A DNA stretch of 64,000 nt from Labrenzia sp. R4_2 (lineage in GTDB: Bacteria > Pseudomonadota > Alphaproteobacteria > Rhizobiales > Stappiaceae). Position 1 is the stretch's first letter; each line of letters opens with the position of its first letter. The notes beneath the pieces were generated by a model. It was not told the origin of the DNA. It was given only the letters and a program-made list of their open reading frames with translations, and did no database searches. A program made the position numbers and the translations under genes. The stretch covers positions 620,001 through 684,000 of the forward strand of contig NZ_JAGHRJ010000001.1 in assembly GCF_017743865.1 (NCBI RefSeq), read 5' to 3'. This document shows positions 35,654 to 44,324 of the stretch, one piece after another.

Positions 35654-36115
35654 TCAGATCCAGCGGCGGACTTTGGTGAGATAGTCCAGATAGTCTTCGC
35701 CGAACTTGTCTGCGAGCCGCGTCTCTTCCGGTTTGATTTGAAATTCGGTCATGTACCAGATGAAAAGCGGGCCGACCACAATCAGGGTCAAAGTGCCCCA
35801 ATAGATCCCGGCTGCAAGCAGAAACAGAAGCAAACCCAGATACATCGGGTTCCGGCTGATGCGATAAAATCCGCTTGTGACAAGCGCAGAGGCTTCTTCC
35901 GGGTGCATCGGGTGCACGGTGGTCTTGGCCTTTATAAACGCAAGGACAGCTTGAGCGCCCAGGAGGCCGCCGACCAAGATAATTATCAGAGCAATCGGTG
36001 TGTTGAACGGCGGTGCGACGGAGGCAAACGGCAAGACGATGTGTCCGGCGTAAAGAAGTCCGAGGCAGACAAGGAAAACGACCGGCGGCGGGACTTTCAG
36101 TTCCAAGGCATTCAC
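35654..36115 (-). CDS. ICMT/PEMT-like membrane methyltransferase
   Basis: Start GTG 36115 overlaps the stop of the nitrile hydratase accessory gene (GTGA), so it is translated with that operon. The 153-residue protein has four membrane helices and the isoprenylcysteine-methyltransferase-type core: SGFYRISRNPMYLGLLL, which binds SAM, and the C-terminal IKPEETRLADKFGEDYLDYLTKVRRWI pattern. It methylates a lipid or lipid-linked substrate at the membrane; substrate unknown. Its coupling to nitrile hydratase is unusual, and I know of no functional reason for it. Confidence 0.85.
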   Translation of the reverse strand: MNALELKVPPPVVFLVCLGLLYAGHIVLPFASVAPPFNTPIALIIILVGGLLGAQAVLAFIKAKTTVHPMHPEEASALVTSGFYRISRNPMYLGLLLFLLAAGIYWGTLTLIVVGPLFIWYMTEFQIKPEETRLADKFGEDYLDYLTKVRRWI

Positions 36116-36465
36116 CTCTTAAGCTCAATTGGCTCGCCATGTGGCGTAGTCCGCGCAGCTTGGTCCCAGGCATCCCGCAACCCCTGCAGTTGGCCCGCCG
36201 CGGCGATCCCCTTGCGGCTCAGCAACGTTTCAAAGGCGTTCAGCCAGTGATCATAGTAGCCAAGGGACGTGCCGCTGCCGTCACCGTCTTTTGCCAGCTC
36301 TGCCCCAAGGGTTTCGGCCCATTCATTCCAGGAAAACATACCGGTTTCATGCGTTTTCACTGTCATTGCAAAGACGCGGGCCTCCCAAGGCTCGGAAAAA
36401 ACCGGTCCGCCGTCCTGATCGAGCGGCAGTTTCGGCGTCGCAAGCACGGAATCAGGCAAGGTCAA
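36112..36465 (-). CDS. Nitrile hydratase accessory protein (activator)
   Basis: The product is about 117 residues with the accessory-protein signature PVFSEPWEARVFAMTVKTHE, then MFSWNEWAETLGAEL and YYDHWLNAFETLLSRKGI; these parts resemble the N-terminal region of the beta subunit, from which the family derives. I choose TTG 36465, seven bases after GGGAG and 14 bases inside the beta gene; TTG 36459 and GTG 36447 are alternatives. Such proteins deliver cobalt to the alpha subunit in Co-type enzymes, often by swapping the alpha subunit between complexes. Position directly after beta fits. Confidence 0.85.
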   Translation of the reverse strand: MTLPDSVLATPKLPLDQDGGPVFSEPWEARVFAMTVKTHETGMFSWNEWAETLGAELAKDGDGSGTSLGYYDHWLNAFETLLSRKGIAAAGQLQGLRDAWDQAARTTPHGEPIELKR

Positions 36466-37111
36466 GATAGGGCTCCCACAGATCGATGCGCAGGGTGAGG
36501 CCCGGATCGCTGTCCGGTCCCCAGATGTCGGTTCCCTTAAACAGCACCCCGTAGAGCCAGGTTGGCTGTTCGCCGCGCCCATGGGCGTTGGTGTCCGGGA
36601 AAACGTGAACGCCATGCACGGCCTCGATGACGCCAACTGTGTCGCGGGCATAGCGGGGCAGGCGGGTATGGCCTTCCGGGTGCATCCGCTTGGTGCGGAT
36701 CTTGTCGCCCACCTTGAAGCGGGCCGGTTGCTGTTCCGGTCTGTCCGCAGGCCCCCCCTTGGCAAGCGCTGCGGCCACATTATCCGCCGTGAGCACCTGT
36801 TTGATAGGCTTTGCCGGCACTGCCATGTGGCCGGTCTTCAACTCGGCTTCGGTGATCAGTTCCTTGTCGAGACAGAGCTTTTCAAGCCCCCGGGTCCAGA
36901 TCTCATAGTAGCTGGAGGTGAGGTAGATCGGCGGCGGCAGGGTTTCGCGGGCATGGCGTGAGGTGTCAATGTTCCAACTCCCGGTCCCGCCCATGGCAAG
37001 TGTGATCGCAAAGGCCCGCTCTTCCCACTTGGCGTGAAAATTCGGCTCGTTGTCCTCCAGCTCGATCGGCCCAAAGCCCATCTGTCCGCCAAGATCCTGT
37101 GCACCGTTCAT
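36452..37111 (-). CDS. nthB: Nitrile hydratase subunit beta
   Basis: The 219-residue beta subunit opens with [16 protein letters not shown], the hallmark of the family, then has [19 protein letters not shown] and [15 protein letters not shown]. The C-terminal SH3-like barrel ([48 protein letters not shown]) is complete. It contributes Arg residues that hydrogen-bond to the oxidised cysteines of the alpha subunit. It begins 4 bases inside the alpha gene's end, so alpha and beta are translated together, as the 1:1 complex requires. Confidence 0.95.
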   Translation of the reverse strand: MNGAQDLGGQMGFGPIELEDNEPNFHAKWEERAFAITLAMGGTGSWNIDTSRHARETLPPPIYLTSSYYEIWTRGLEKLCLDKELITEAELKTGHMAVPAKPIKQVLTADNVAAALAKGGPADRPEQQPARFKVGDKIRTKRMHPEGHTRLPRYARDTVGVIEAVHGVHVFPDTNAHGRGEQPTWLYGVLFKGTDIWGPDSDPGLTLRIDLWEPYLDLA

Positions 37112-37746
37112 TGGGCCGCCTCCAGTTCAGACGGCTGAAGGGCGAGCCCGGTGCCGATCATACAGTCGCGGGTGACGAGTTCTGCCAGTTGCTCTTCAGA
37201 CCAGCCGCCGGTTCCAGACGGGCGTTCGGGGATCACGAGATAGCGGATTTCAGCAGTGGAATCCCAGACGCGGATCTCCGTGTCCTTGGGCAGGCTGACG
37301 CCAAATTCCAGGAGAACGCCACGCGGATCACGTACGGCACGGGAGCGGTAGGGTGCGGATTTGTACCAGACCGGGGGCAGGCCAAGCACCGTCCACGGGT
37401 AACAGGAGCACAAGGTGCAGACGACCATGTTGTGGGTGTTGGCGGTATTTTCGACTACGACCATGTGTTCGCCCTGCCGGCCGGTGAAGCCGAACTCGGC
37501 AATTGCAGCGGTCGCATCCGCGCGCAAGCGTTCCAGATACGCCGGATCCGACCAGGCCCGGGCAACCACCTGCGCACCATTCTTGGGGCCGATTTTGGTC
37601 TCGTACGTCTCGATCAGCTCATCCAATGCAGGCGGGTCGACATACCCCTTTTCCGTCAGAAGCGTTTCCAGCGCCCGCACCCGGAGCTCAATCTCGGATA
37701 GTTCGGAATGGTCGTGATCGTGGTCATGGTCGTGATTGTGCGCCAT
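37108..37746 (-). CDS. nthA: Nitrile hydratase subunit alpha (cobalt type)
   Basis: ATG 37746 has GGAG five bases upstream; 212 residues. The metal claw CTLCSC is at about 110-115; Thr at the second position marks cobalt-type enzymes (iron-type have CSLCSC). Two of the cysteines become sulfinic and sulfenic acids in the mature enzyme, which hydrates nitriles to amides in the cytoplasm. After Met-Ala the N-terminus carries a His/Asp run ([13 protein letters not shown]) before the usual [18 protein letters not shown] helix; such a tail could bind Co or Ni. No amidase or aldoxime dehydratase is near, so the fate of the amide is not shown here. Confidence 0.96.
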   Translation of the reverse strand: MAHNHDHDHDHDHSELSEIELRVRALETLLTEKGYVDPPALDELIETYETKIGPKNGAQVVARAWSDPAYLERLRADATAAIAEFGFTGRQGEHMVVVENTANTHNMVVCTLCSCYPWTVLGLPPVWYKSAPYRSRAVRDPRGVLLEFGVSLPKDTEIRVWDSTAEIRYLVIPERPSGTGGWSEEQLAELVTRDCMIGTGLALQPSELEAAQ

Positions 37747-37963
37747 GATGGCTCCGTAAAAATGTGATGCTTTACCGATGGAAATTCCGGCGTTGGATCT
37801 TGAGCTTAAGGCGGTAGACGGAGAGCGCCAAGAGGGCATCAATCAAAATTCGAGGATCTCGATTGGGGGCAACTTCGTCACAGCGTTTTGCGTTTCTCCT
37901 TTTCCCCGGCAAAGTGGCCGTCATACTGGAGACGGAACCATTGCAGTCACTGGGGAGACCTCA

Positions 37964-38461
37964 ATGAAACTCGGGCTCGGCGGCGGGTGCCACTGGTGCA
38001 CCGAGGCCGTCTTTCAGACCCTTGCCGGGATTTCGAATGTCGAGCAGGGCTTTGTCCACTCCGACCCGCCCAACCACGCCTGGTCGGAAGCTGTACTGGT
38101 AACCTTTGACCCGGTGGCGTTGCCGATGGAGGTGCTGATCGAGGTTCATCTGCGCACCCATTCGGCGACCTCTCACCATAAGATGCGCGGTAAATACCGC
38201 AGCGCGGTCTATACATATGATGCGGGCACCGGCGTCCGCGTTGCCCAAATCCTGCACGACCTTCAGAAGCATTTTGACGACCCGCTAGTTACCAAAGTGC
38301 TCACGTTGTCCGCCTTCAAGCCGTCTGATGAACGCTTTCAGAACTATTATTTGAACGGCCCCGAACGCCCGTTCTGCAAGACTTACATCGACCCGAAACT
38401 CAGCCTTTTGAGACGCGACTACGCCGCCCTCCTGCGCAAGGACGGCGAGGCGGCGGAGTAG
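37964..38461 (+). CDS. msrA: Peptide methionine-(S)-sulfoxide reductase, MsrA-like
   Basis: ATG 37964 is preceded by GGGGAG; the frame continues upstream but without family sequence. The 165-residue protein carries the active-site cysteine at C9 in GGGCHWCTEAVFQTL; the usual motif is GCFWC, and here His replaces Phe. Other MsrA landmarks are present: VEQGFVHSDPPNHAWSEAVLVTFDP, HSATSHHKMRGKYRSAVY and QNYYLNGPERPFCKTYIDPKL. A further Cys in the CHWC pair and one near the C-terminus could resolve the disulfide. It repairs oxidised methionine, probably in the cytoplasm, as no signal peptide is seen. It is divergent from the nitrile hydratase operon. Confidence 0.88.
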   Translation: MKLGLGGGCHWCTEAVFQTLAGISNVEQGFVHSDPPNHAWSEAVLVTFDPVALPMEVLIEVHLRTHSATSHHKMRGKYRSAVYTYDAGTGVRVAQILHDLQKHFDDPLVTKVLTLSAFKPSDERFQNYYLNGPERPFCKTYIDPKLSLLRRDYAALLRKDGEAAE

Positions 38462-38481
38462 TCGGAACCACACACACTGTT

Positions 38482-38519
38482 GTCATCCCGGACGAAGCTA
38501 CGCGACGATCCGGGATGAC
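38482..38519. repeat. Palindromic intergenic repeat (GTCATCCCGGA type)
   Basis: GTCATCCCGGA and TCCGGGATGAC form an 11-bp perfect stem with a 16-nt loop in the gap between convergent msrA and the DUF3088 gene. The form is typical of short dispersed palindromes in alphaproteobacterial genomes. Confidence 0.7.
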
Positions 38520-38567
38520 GGCACAGACAGAGTATGTTTTTTTCTCCAGCTCCATCGCAACAATCGT

Positions 38568-38873
38568 CTACGGATGAGGATCGGGAAATCCGTGGCGCTC
38601 TGACAGTGCTTCCAGAATTGAATCTTTGTCGTCGATGAAACCGCCGTCGTCCAGGATCAGCACGGGCAGGCTCTGGTGGTCTTCCCCGAGAAGCTCAACG
38701 AGCTCCGCGCGCGGCCGAGGCCAGGCGATGCGTTTGACGTTCAGGTTCGCACCAAGTTCGGTGAAGGACGCCAGCACCCCTTCCATCAAGGCGCAGTGCC
38801 AGCAGTAGAAGGTTGTGTCCGGATAGGCCGGATCTTCAAAGCCCGGTTGCAAGAGGTACAGCGTGTCGGTCAT
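38568..38873 (-). CDS. DUF3088 thioredoxin-fold-like protein
   Basis: ATG 38873 overlaps the stop of the deacetylase gene (ATGA), giving 101 residues. The protein has a glutaredoxin-like layout: first strand TLYLLQPGFEDPAYPDTTFY, a CWHCALMEG motif where thioredoxins carry CxxC, a second strand LNVKRIAWPRPRAELVELLG, and QSLPVLILDDG with the cis-proline typical of thioredoxin folds. The family is uncharacterised; redox activity through C-W-H-C is plausible. It is the last gene of the minus-strand block that begins with the MGT-like glycosyltransferase. Confidence 0.78.
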   Translation of the reverse strand: MTDTLYLLQPGFEDPAYPDTTFYCWHCALMEGVLASFTELGANLNVKRIAWPRPRAELVELLGEDHQSLPVLILDDGGFIDDKDSILEALSERHGFPDPHP

Positions 38874-39703
38874 GACGTGGTGCTTTCGGAGGGGGCGGCC
38901 GCGGGAGTGCAGCCAAACAGATCTTTCACCTCCGGCCACTCAGCCCCCGGGTGATGCGCGGCAATGGTGAGGAACTCATGTAGGAAGTCCCAGCAGCCCT
39001 CGTCATGGACAAGATGGTGGGTCAAGAGGCCGAGGGGTTCCTCCGGGTTGGTGCGGCGGCGGCAAAGTTCCAGATCGAACTTGCGGAAGGCGCTGCCCCA
39101 GCCGATGAACCGGACTTCCCGTTTCCACTTGATTATGTCGACGTGGCACTGAACCTGATGGGCTTTCGGGAAATTGTGCCAGGTGAAGGTGGACAGTCCC
39201 GGCAGGCCGAGGTTGGGCAGGGCGCGTGAAACCTCCGGAGAAATCCGGTTCCAGGGCGGTACGATCGCGGGAATGAATTTCTCACCAAAGAGCTTCTCCA
39301 GCTTGGCCTTGCCTTCGGTCAGTTGTGGACCGAGTTCCTCAAGATCACGACGGAACCCGAGTTCGGCGGCCCGCTCGCCCAAATCCTTGCGTTGGAAGTT
39401 CTTGTGTTGCCAGCCGTGTTGCAGAACCGGGGCGTGCCGTTCGTCCTTCAGCCGGTCCGCCAGGGCCGCAGTTGCCTGTTTCGGGATCACCGCAAGGGCG
39501 ACATCGACATCATGGGTGTTGGCGAGGCGGAGCAGCTTTTCCAGCTGCGGCGTTGGTTCGATCGCATCATCATCGCGCCACCAGAACCGGACCTTGCGGC
39601 CACGCTCCGCAAACCAGTCGAGATGAGTGGTCAAAGAGGCCTTGAAGCGCTCAAGATCGCTGGGGGAAGAGGGAGCAGTCACAGGGTATCCAGGTAGACT
39701 CAC
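38870..39703 (-). CDS. Polysaccharide deacetylase-like protein
   Basis: GTG 39703 overlaps the preceding stop by GTGA; 277 residues. NodB-type metal ligands are visible: the first Asp pair in VRFWWRDDDAIEPTPQLEKLL and the H-x3-H pair in LQHGWQHKNF, and a substrate-groove segment IVPPWNRISPEV. The usual second metal site is kept, but the domain is embedded differently from chitin deacetylases, as in a group found next to glycosyltransferases. No signal peptide is present, so it should act on a lipid-linked or nucleotide-linked sugar in the cytoplasm. Confidence 0.83.
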   Translation of the reverse strand: MSLPGYPVTAPSSPSDLERFKASLTTHLDWFAERGRKVRFWWRDDDAIEPTPQLEKLLRLANTHDVDVALAVIPKQATAALADRLKDERHAPVLQHGWQHKNFQRKDLGERAAELGFRRDLEELGPQLTEGKAKLEKLFGEKFIPAIVPPWNRISPEVSRALPNLGLPGLSTFTWHNFPKAHQVQCHVDIIKWKREVRFIGWGSAFRKFDLELCRRRTNPEEPLGLLTHHLVHDEGCWDFLHEFLTIAAHHPGAEWPEVKDLFGCTPAAAPSESTTS

Positions 39704-40500
39704 GGCGCATCGGCGGTGAAGAGAAAATAGCTGATGGTCGCAAAGATCGCATTCTGCGCTTTGAGCTCATCGAGTGCGGTTTGCCAAGCTTCATTTTCGT
39801 TGGTTGTTATCTTGCCGGCCTCAAGGGCGTTGACGCCAAGGCTTGAGAAGTAGCCGGCCGCCAGGTCCTGCGGGAAGATCAGCGCGCGCGAGGAAACCTC
39901 AATGTTGGCGAACCCGAGATCCTTTAGCGCCACCTTCAGGAAGCCGGGCAAGAAGCTGTTTTCAACGGCGGTCTCGATCTCGTGGTCCAGAACACGGCGG
40001 GTGAGCGCCCGGTCCGATGTGTTGATCGTGTTGGTGGAAAAGTCCGGTTCGATCAGGGCGATCTTTCTGGAGGGTTTGAGCACCCGGCGCATCTCGGAAA
40101 GCGCGGCGCTGACATCGCTCAAATAGATCAGGATCCGTTCGGCGCGGACACAGTCAAAGCTTCCGTCGCCATAGGGCAGGGCGGTTGCATCGCCGGTCTG
40201 ATAGGCGATTGACTGACCGGCAGCTTCGGCGCGCCGCTGCGCTTCCTTGATGAAGTCGGCGCTCTTGTCGAGGCCGTGCACTTTGCCTTGGGAGCCGGCC
40301 GCTTCGGCAAGACGCCGGGTTTCCAGGCCAAAACCGCAGCCGACATCGAGGATGGATTTTCCTGCAGCCACACCGCCGCGGGCACGGGCAAGCTCCTTGA
40401 GTTCCTGAAGCTCGGCGATCCCGTCAAAGGCCTCCAAGGCGGAGATATAGGCGTTGACACTGTCGACGTCGTTCAAGGCCTTGAACTTGCTCAATTCCAT
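39700..40500 (-). CDS. SAM-dependent methyltransferase of the glyco-locus
   Basis: ATG 40500 lies eight bases after AGGAG; 266 residues. Motif I is SILDVGCGFGLETRRLAEA, followed by VHGLDKSADFIKEA, motif II FDCVRAERILIYL and KIALIEPDF. It belongs with UbiE/COQ5-type class I methyltransferases. The stop overlaps the deacetylase start by four bases, so the two are coupled. In this setting a sugar or lipid-linked intermediate is the likely substrate; this is inference from context. Confidence 0.85.
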   Translation of the reverse strand: MELSKFKALNDVDSVNAYISALEAFDGIAELQELKELARARGGVAAGKSILDVGCGFGLETRRLAEAAGSQGKVHGLDKSADFIKEAQRRAEAAGQSIAYQTGDATALPYGDGSFDCVRAERILIYLSDVSAALSEMRRVLKPSRKIALIEPDFSTNTINTSDRALTRRVLDHEIETAVENSFLPGFLKVALKDLGFANIEVSSRALIFPQDLAAGYFSSLGVNALEAGKITTNENEAWQTALDELKAQNAIFATISYFLFTADAP

Positions 40501-40558
40501 GACCTTTTCTCCTATGGGTGCGGACCGGTCCGATGGTGACCGGAACACGGCGCGATGG

Positions 40559-41716
40559 TCAAGCAGCGCGTGCCTTGAGCAAATCCATCAGAATGTCCGC
40601 ACTTCGGTCGGCACCGCCTAGAAGCACCTTGTGCGAACTGCGCGGCAAGGCCAACGCATCGTCTGCCGCCTCTGCCAGCCGTTCTGGCGTCAGCATGTCC
40701 TCGCTAGCGACAACAACGCGGCCATGGTTGGCAAGGGCTTTCGCGCGTTGCTCCTGTTCGGTTTCCGTTGCAAGCGCAAACGGGACGATCACGGAGGGAA
40801 CCCCGGCTTCCAGAACATCCAGCACAGTGTTGTAGCCGCCCTGACTGATCGAAAGCCGGGCCCGGTTCAAAAGGCCTGGAAAATCGGGCCGGGCCCGTTC
40901 CACGATGACACCTTCACCCGCGCGGGCCTTGTACGCCTGGAATTCGTCTTCCGGCACATTGTGGCCGGCGAGCACCCGCCAGGTGCAGTCTTCGGCCCGC
41001 CGCGACAGGGGGCGGGCATCAATGGCCGCGCTCAAGAGGCTTTCGGACATGGCCCCGCCGCCACAGGAGACAACAACCTCGTCCTCGCCGTCGCCTTCCG
41101 GCGGCTCGGGGCGGTCGCCCTCGCGGACGACATAGCCGGTGTAGGCCAGAAGATCCTCGATCTTGTGGGCGAACGGGAAACTGTCGGCCAGCGTGATGAA
41201 ATCCGGGTCAGCATGGATCAGCACCTTGTCGAAATAATCGCGCGCCTTGTCGGCCATCCATTCCTCTTTCCAGAGCTGCTGCTTGGGGACCAGAATGTCG
41301 CGGATGGAGCTTGCGATGATGGGCGGGTTGGCCCGCGCCTTGGCCGTGTCCATCAGGACCGAGAGCTCGAACTCGAACTGCCGGCGGCCAAAGGGGTACG
41401 TCTCGGTCAGGAGAAGGTCGTAGGGTATGGTGGCAAAGGCCTTAAGTGTTTCGGCCGTGCGCATCGCGCGCCACTCATCATCCAGATCCTTGCCGTCCAA
41501 CGTGATCAGCCGGGAAAACTCCGCATTTGCCGTCTTGGCGCCGGGAAGTTCCAGAACCTCCAGCCCCTCGACATCCAGTGTCGGCGGGATCTGGTTGCCG
41601 GAGGCGAGCGTCACGTCCACGCCGCGCTCTGCGAGTTTCTTGCCGATCGCCGTTGCCCGGACCACATGGCCCGTCCCAAGGAGATGTTGCACATAAATGA
41701 AAGCAGTCAGCGGCAT
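40559..41716 (-). CDS. MurG/GT28-like glycosyltransferase
   Basis: ATG 41716 gives 385 residues (TTG 41725 is an alternative); no clear ribosome site. The N-terminus FIYVQHLLGTGHVVRATAIGKKLAERGVDV is the glycine-rich donor-side loop of the GT-B fold; the C-terminal donor-binding region reads VVSCGGGAMSES, RPDFPGLLNRARLSISQGGYN, then VLEAGVPSVIVPFALATETEQ, as in MurG and related UDP-sugar enzymes. It resembles the enzyme at 44325, and both probably modify the same product. Two long palindromes lie in its leader between it and the upstream glycosyltransferase gene. Confidence 0.85.
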   Translation of the reverse strand: MPLTAFIYVQHLLGTGHVVRATAIGKKLAERGVDVTLASGNQIPPTLDVEGLEVLELPGAKTANAEFSRLITLDGKDLDDEWRAMRTAETLKAFATIPYDLLLTETYPFGRRQFEFELSVLMDTAKARANPPIIASSIRDILVPKQQLWKEEWMADKARDYFDKVLIHADPDFITLADSFPFAHKIEDLLAYTGYVVREGDRPEPPEGDGEDEVVVSCGGGAMSESLLSAAIDARPLSRRAEDCTWRVLAGHNVPEDEFQAYKARAGEGVIVERARPDFPGLLNRARLSISQGGYNTVLDVLEAGVPSVIVPFALATETEQEQRAKALANHGRVVVASEDMLTPERLAEAADDALALPRSSHKVLLGGADRSADILMDLLKARAA

Positions 41717-41745
41717 GATGATCAAAGATCCCCGGATCGGTCGGA

Positions 41746-41821
41746 CTAGTGGTTAGATTTCAACATTTGCATCCCCGAGCGGCACCTCTCGTGCAAATGT
41801 TGAAATCTTTAAAACCACTAG
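41746..41821. repeat. Large palindromic element A
   Basis: Nested inverted repeats: outer arms CTAGTGGTT/AACCACTAG (9 bp), inner arms GATTTCAACATTTGCA/TGCAAATGTTGAAATC (16 bp), around a 20-nt loop that itself holds CGAG/CTCG. Its sequence is AT-rich compared with the surrounding genes. Same architecture as element B. Confidence 0.9.
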
Positions 41822-41835
41822 CTAAATATCTGTTT

Positions 41836-41913
41836 CTAGTGGATCTTTTGAATTTGACATTTGAATGCAGCTTATCCGCGAACGGGGTTCAAATGTCAAA
41901 TTCGATCCACTAG
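41836..41913. repeat. Large palindromic element B, supplies a stop codon
   Basis: Outer arms CTAGTGGATC/GATCCACTAG (10 bp) and inner arms GAATTTGACATTTGAA/TTCAAATGTCAAATTC (16 bp) around a 22-nt loop. The right outer arm contains the TAG stop codon (41912-41910) of the glycosyltransferase gene 41910-43031. Elements A and B are of one family (CTAGTGG ends; ATTT-CAACATTTG versus ATTTGACATTTG inner arms). Confidence 0.9.
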
Positions 41914-43031
41914 CGTTTGTAGTGGTCTAGTGCGCAATTCAGAAAGGCGTCAAGGCGCCGGGCCCCTGCATCCAGAGAATGCGTGGCAATCATGCGCGCT
42001 CTTGCAGCTTCTCCAAACGCCCGGATACGGCCCGGATCGGTCAGCAGCTCACGCAGTCTTTCAGAAAAGGCTGGCGCATCGCCTTCCGGTGCGAGCAAGC
42101 CAGTCGAGCCGTTTGCCACGATTTCCGGCACGCCAAGCGCATCGCCGGCAACCACACCAAGGCCGGAGGCCTCGGCTTCCAAAAGCACGAAGCCGAAGCT
42201 CTCGCGGATCGCAGGCCAGACAAAGAGGTCGTGCTTGGGATATTCCGCTATGACTTGTTCCGGCGGCAAGGCTCCCAGGCAGGTAATTCTGTCCTTGGGG
42301 AACTGGTCCAAAATCGCATCACGGTTTGGCCCATCGCCAATGACGGTCAGATGCCAAGGGTAGTCGGTCAACTGCCTGAGGGCAGCTGCCAGAACTTCGT
42401 AGGACGCCGTCTTGTCACCCTCGCGCATCATGCCGACCGCCAGCAGCTTTATAGGAGGCTGCGGTATTGGCCGCGCTGATTGGGGCTCCGCAAATACTGA
42501 GAGGTCCAGAAACGGAAGAACGGTGCGCAGGCGCTGCGCTGGATCTGTCTCGGTTTCCTCAAAAAAGGGTAGCAGCCGGTCCCGGTCCCAGTCATGAAGC
42601 GCGGCGATCCCGTCTGCGCGCGCCAAGGCTTCATCGGCCCCTTGAAATCCAATGGCCCAGGGGCCTGTGCGCCGTTTGCGCGCCCGGCTCGCCTCAATCA
42701 CGGCATAGGGAATGCCAAACCGGTCTGCCAGCGCTGGTCCAATCCAGTCCGGGGCTTTGTGATAAAGGTGATAGGTCAGAAAAATGTCTGGCCGGTAGCC
42801 ATGGGTTTCCCAGGCATCCCCAACGCGCTCTGCTTCTTGCAAGGCAGCCGATTTGACGGACAGAAGTTCGGCATCACCGCCGTTCTTGCGCCAGGCCCGA
42901 AAGCGGGTTGCCGTGCGAACCTCATGCCCGCCAAACTCCAGCGCCTTCACGATCAGGCGACCCATGGTGCGATCGCCGGACGGCGTTGGATCGTCCAGTG
43001 GCTTCATCGGGGCTGTGAAGGCGATCTTCAC
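41910..43031 (-). CDS. Glycosyltransferase family 4-type enzyme
   Basis: The 373-residue protein starts MKIAFTAPMKPLDDPTPSGDR with the acceptor-side motif GDRTMGRLIVKAL. The GT4 donor-side region is seen in KLLAVGMMREGDKTASYEVLAAALRQL, VIGDGPNRDAIL and the E-x7-E motif RESFGFVLLEAEASGLGVVAGD. It transfers a nucleotide-sugar residue to a cytoplasmic-side acceptor. Its TAG stop lies inside palindromic element B, so the present C-terminus (ALDHYKR) may have been set by the repeat insertion. Confidence 0.88.
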   Translation of the reverse strand: MKIAFTAPMKPLDDPTPSGDRTMGRLIVKALEFGGHEVRTATRFRAWRKNGGDAELLSVKSAALQEAERVGDAWETHGYRPDIFLTYHLYHKAPDWIGPALADRFGIPYAVIEASRARKRRTGPWAIGFQGADEALARADGIAALHDWDRDRLLPFFEETETDPAQRLRTVLPFLDLSVFAEPQSARPIPQPPIKLLAVGMMREGDKTASYEVLAAALRQLTDYPWHLTVIGDGPNRDAILDQFPKDRITCLGALPPEQVIAEYPKHDLFVWPAIRESFGFVLLEAEASGLGVVAGDALGVPEIVANGSTGLLAPEGDAPAFSERLRELLTDPGRIRAFGEAARARMIATHSLDAGARRLDAFLNCALDHYKR

Positions 43032-43057
43032 CGCAAGACCTCAATTCTCATAAAGCG

Positions 43058-44278
43058 CTACAGCAGTTTGCGGAACTTCTCCGCCAGATGATCAATCCCG
43101 GGCTCGGTCGCAAAATTAGTGCGCACGTTGTTGGCCGACGCCTTGCCAAGCCTGTCCCGTTCACCCGGATTTTTAATCAGGTCTTCCAGTGCCTTGGCAA
43201 GGGTCTTGGGATCGGCAGGCGGGACAAGACGCCCTGTCTCGCCATCGGTGATCAGCTCCGGAATGGCCGAAACGCTTGTCGACAGGCAGCAAATGCCCAT
43301 GGATTGGGCTTCCACCAGCACATTGGGAATGCCGTCCCGGTCACCGGATTTGGTGAGTTTGGACGGCAAAACAAAAAGGTCCGCCTTCTGACAGGAGCTG
43401 ATGACTTCTTCACGCGGTTGCGCTCCGCGCCAAGTGATCTTTTCGGACAACCCGAGACGGTCCGCGCGCTCCTTCAGTTTCTCTGAAAGTGCCCCGCCAC
43501 CGATATGCGTGAAATGCCAGTTGAGGTCTTCGGGCAGTTTTGAAAGGGCAGTCAGAAGATCATTGTAGCCCTTTTTTTCCACCGCCCGGCCAACCGAAAT
43601 CAATTGAACCGGAGCGCCGCTGCCGTCGTTTGTGGACGGTTCCTCGGACGGCATTGGAAAGCAGCAAAAATCCAGGCCGTGATAAACCAGCTCAACCTTG
43701 TCCGGATTGCTGCAAAGGCTTTTCAGGTACTTCGCGTTGACGCCGGTACAGGTCACGCCCCACTCAGCATCATCAAGTTTCGTTCGCAGATCCCATTCCG
43801 GGCTGGTCCAGATGTCTTTAGCGTGCGCGGAAAAGGACCAGCGGCGGCCGGACAAATGCGCTGCGTAGCGTGAAGCCGAGCAAGGCGTGTGCAGATAATG
43901 CGTGTGGATCCAGGTGATGTCCTCGGGCAGTTCATGCGCGAACACGCAGCCCTGCGCCCAGCGGCGTTGCCGGTTGGCGTTGCTTTCGCGGGCGAAATCT
44001 GCATCAAACAGGGCTTTTGCCGCTTCATAGGTCGGTTGCGCTTCGGCCCACTTTTTCGCGCGGGCAACACGCGCGGGATCGTCTTTCACATATTCCGGCA
44101 GGTACATGACCTCCGCCGAGATCTGGCGGTGCAGGTCATGAATATAAGGATCATAGGGCTGGCGAAGGGCGACGATCAGAAAGTCGATTCCCCGCCGTTC
44201 CAGGCCAAGAATTTCCTGGGCAATAAAGGTTTCGGAAAGGCGTGGATAGCCTTTCATCACAACAGCAATTCGGGACAT
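43058..44278 (-). CDS. Glycosyltransferase family 4-type enzyme, colanic-acid-type
   Basis: 406 residues, opening MSRIAVVMKGYPRLSETFIAQEI, the typical beginning of colanic-acid-type GT4 proteins. It carries the HTHYLHTPCSASRYAAHL and FSAHAKDIWTSPEW motifs near the active site, KVELVYHGLDFCCF, and the donor-binding segment DLFVLPSKLTKSGDRDGIPN with PNVLVEAQSMGICCLSTS. The enzyme likely extends an oligosaccharide on the cytosolic face. A 26-bp gap separates it from the downstream glycosyltransferase. Confidence 0.88.
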   Translation of the reverse strand: MSRIAVVMKGYPRLSETFIAQEILGLERRGIDFLIVALRQPYDPYIHDLHRQISAEVMYLPEYVKDDPARVARAKKWAEAQPTYEAAKALFDADFARESNANRQRRWAQGCVFAHELPEDITWIHTHYLHTPCSASRYAAHLSGRRWSFSAHAKDIWTSPEWDLRTKLDDAEWGVTCTGVNAKYLKSLCSNPDKVELVYHGLDFCCFPMPSEEPSTNDGSGAPVQLISVGRAVEKKGYNDLLTALSKLPEDLNWHFTHIGGGALSEKLKERADRLGLSEKITWRGAQPREEVISSCQKADLFVLPSKLTKSGDRDGIPNVLVEAQSMGICCLSTSVSAIPELITDGETGRLVPPADPKTLAKALEDLIKNPGERDRLGKASANNVRTNFATEPGIDHLAEKFRKLL

Positions 44279-44324
44279 TTTGTTGACTTCGGATCGACGG
44301 GATTAAACGGGGCGTGGGCAGCGG

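Noticed and set aside
40631..41749. 372-codon open frame antisense to a glycosyltransferase
   Set aside because: Shadow frame without ribosome site or recognisable domain.
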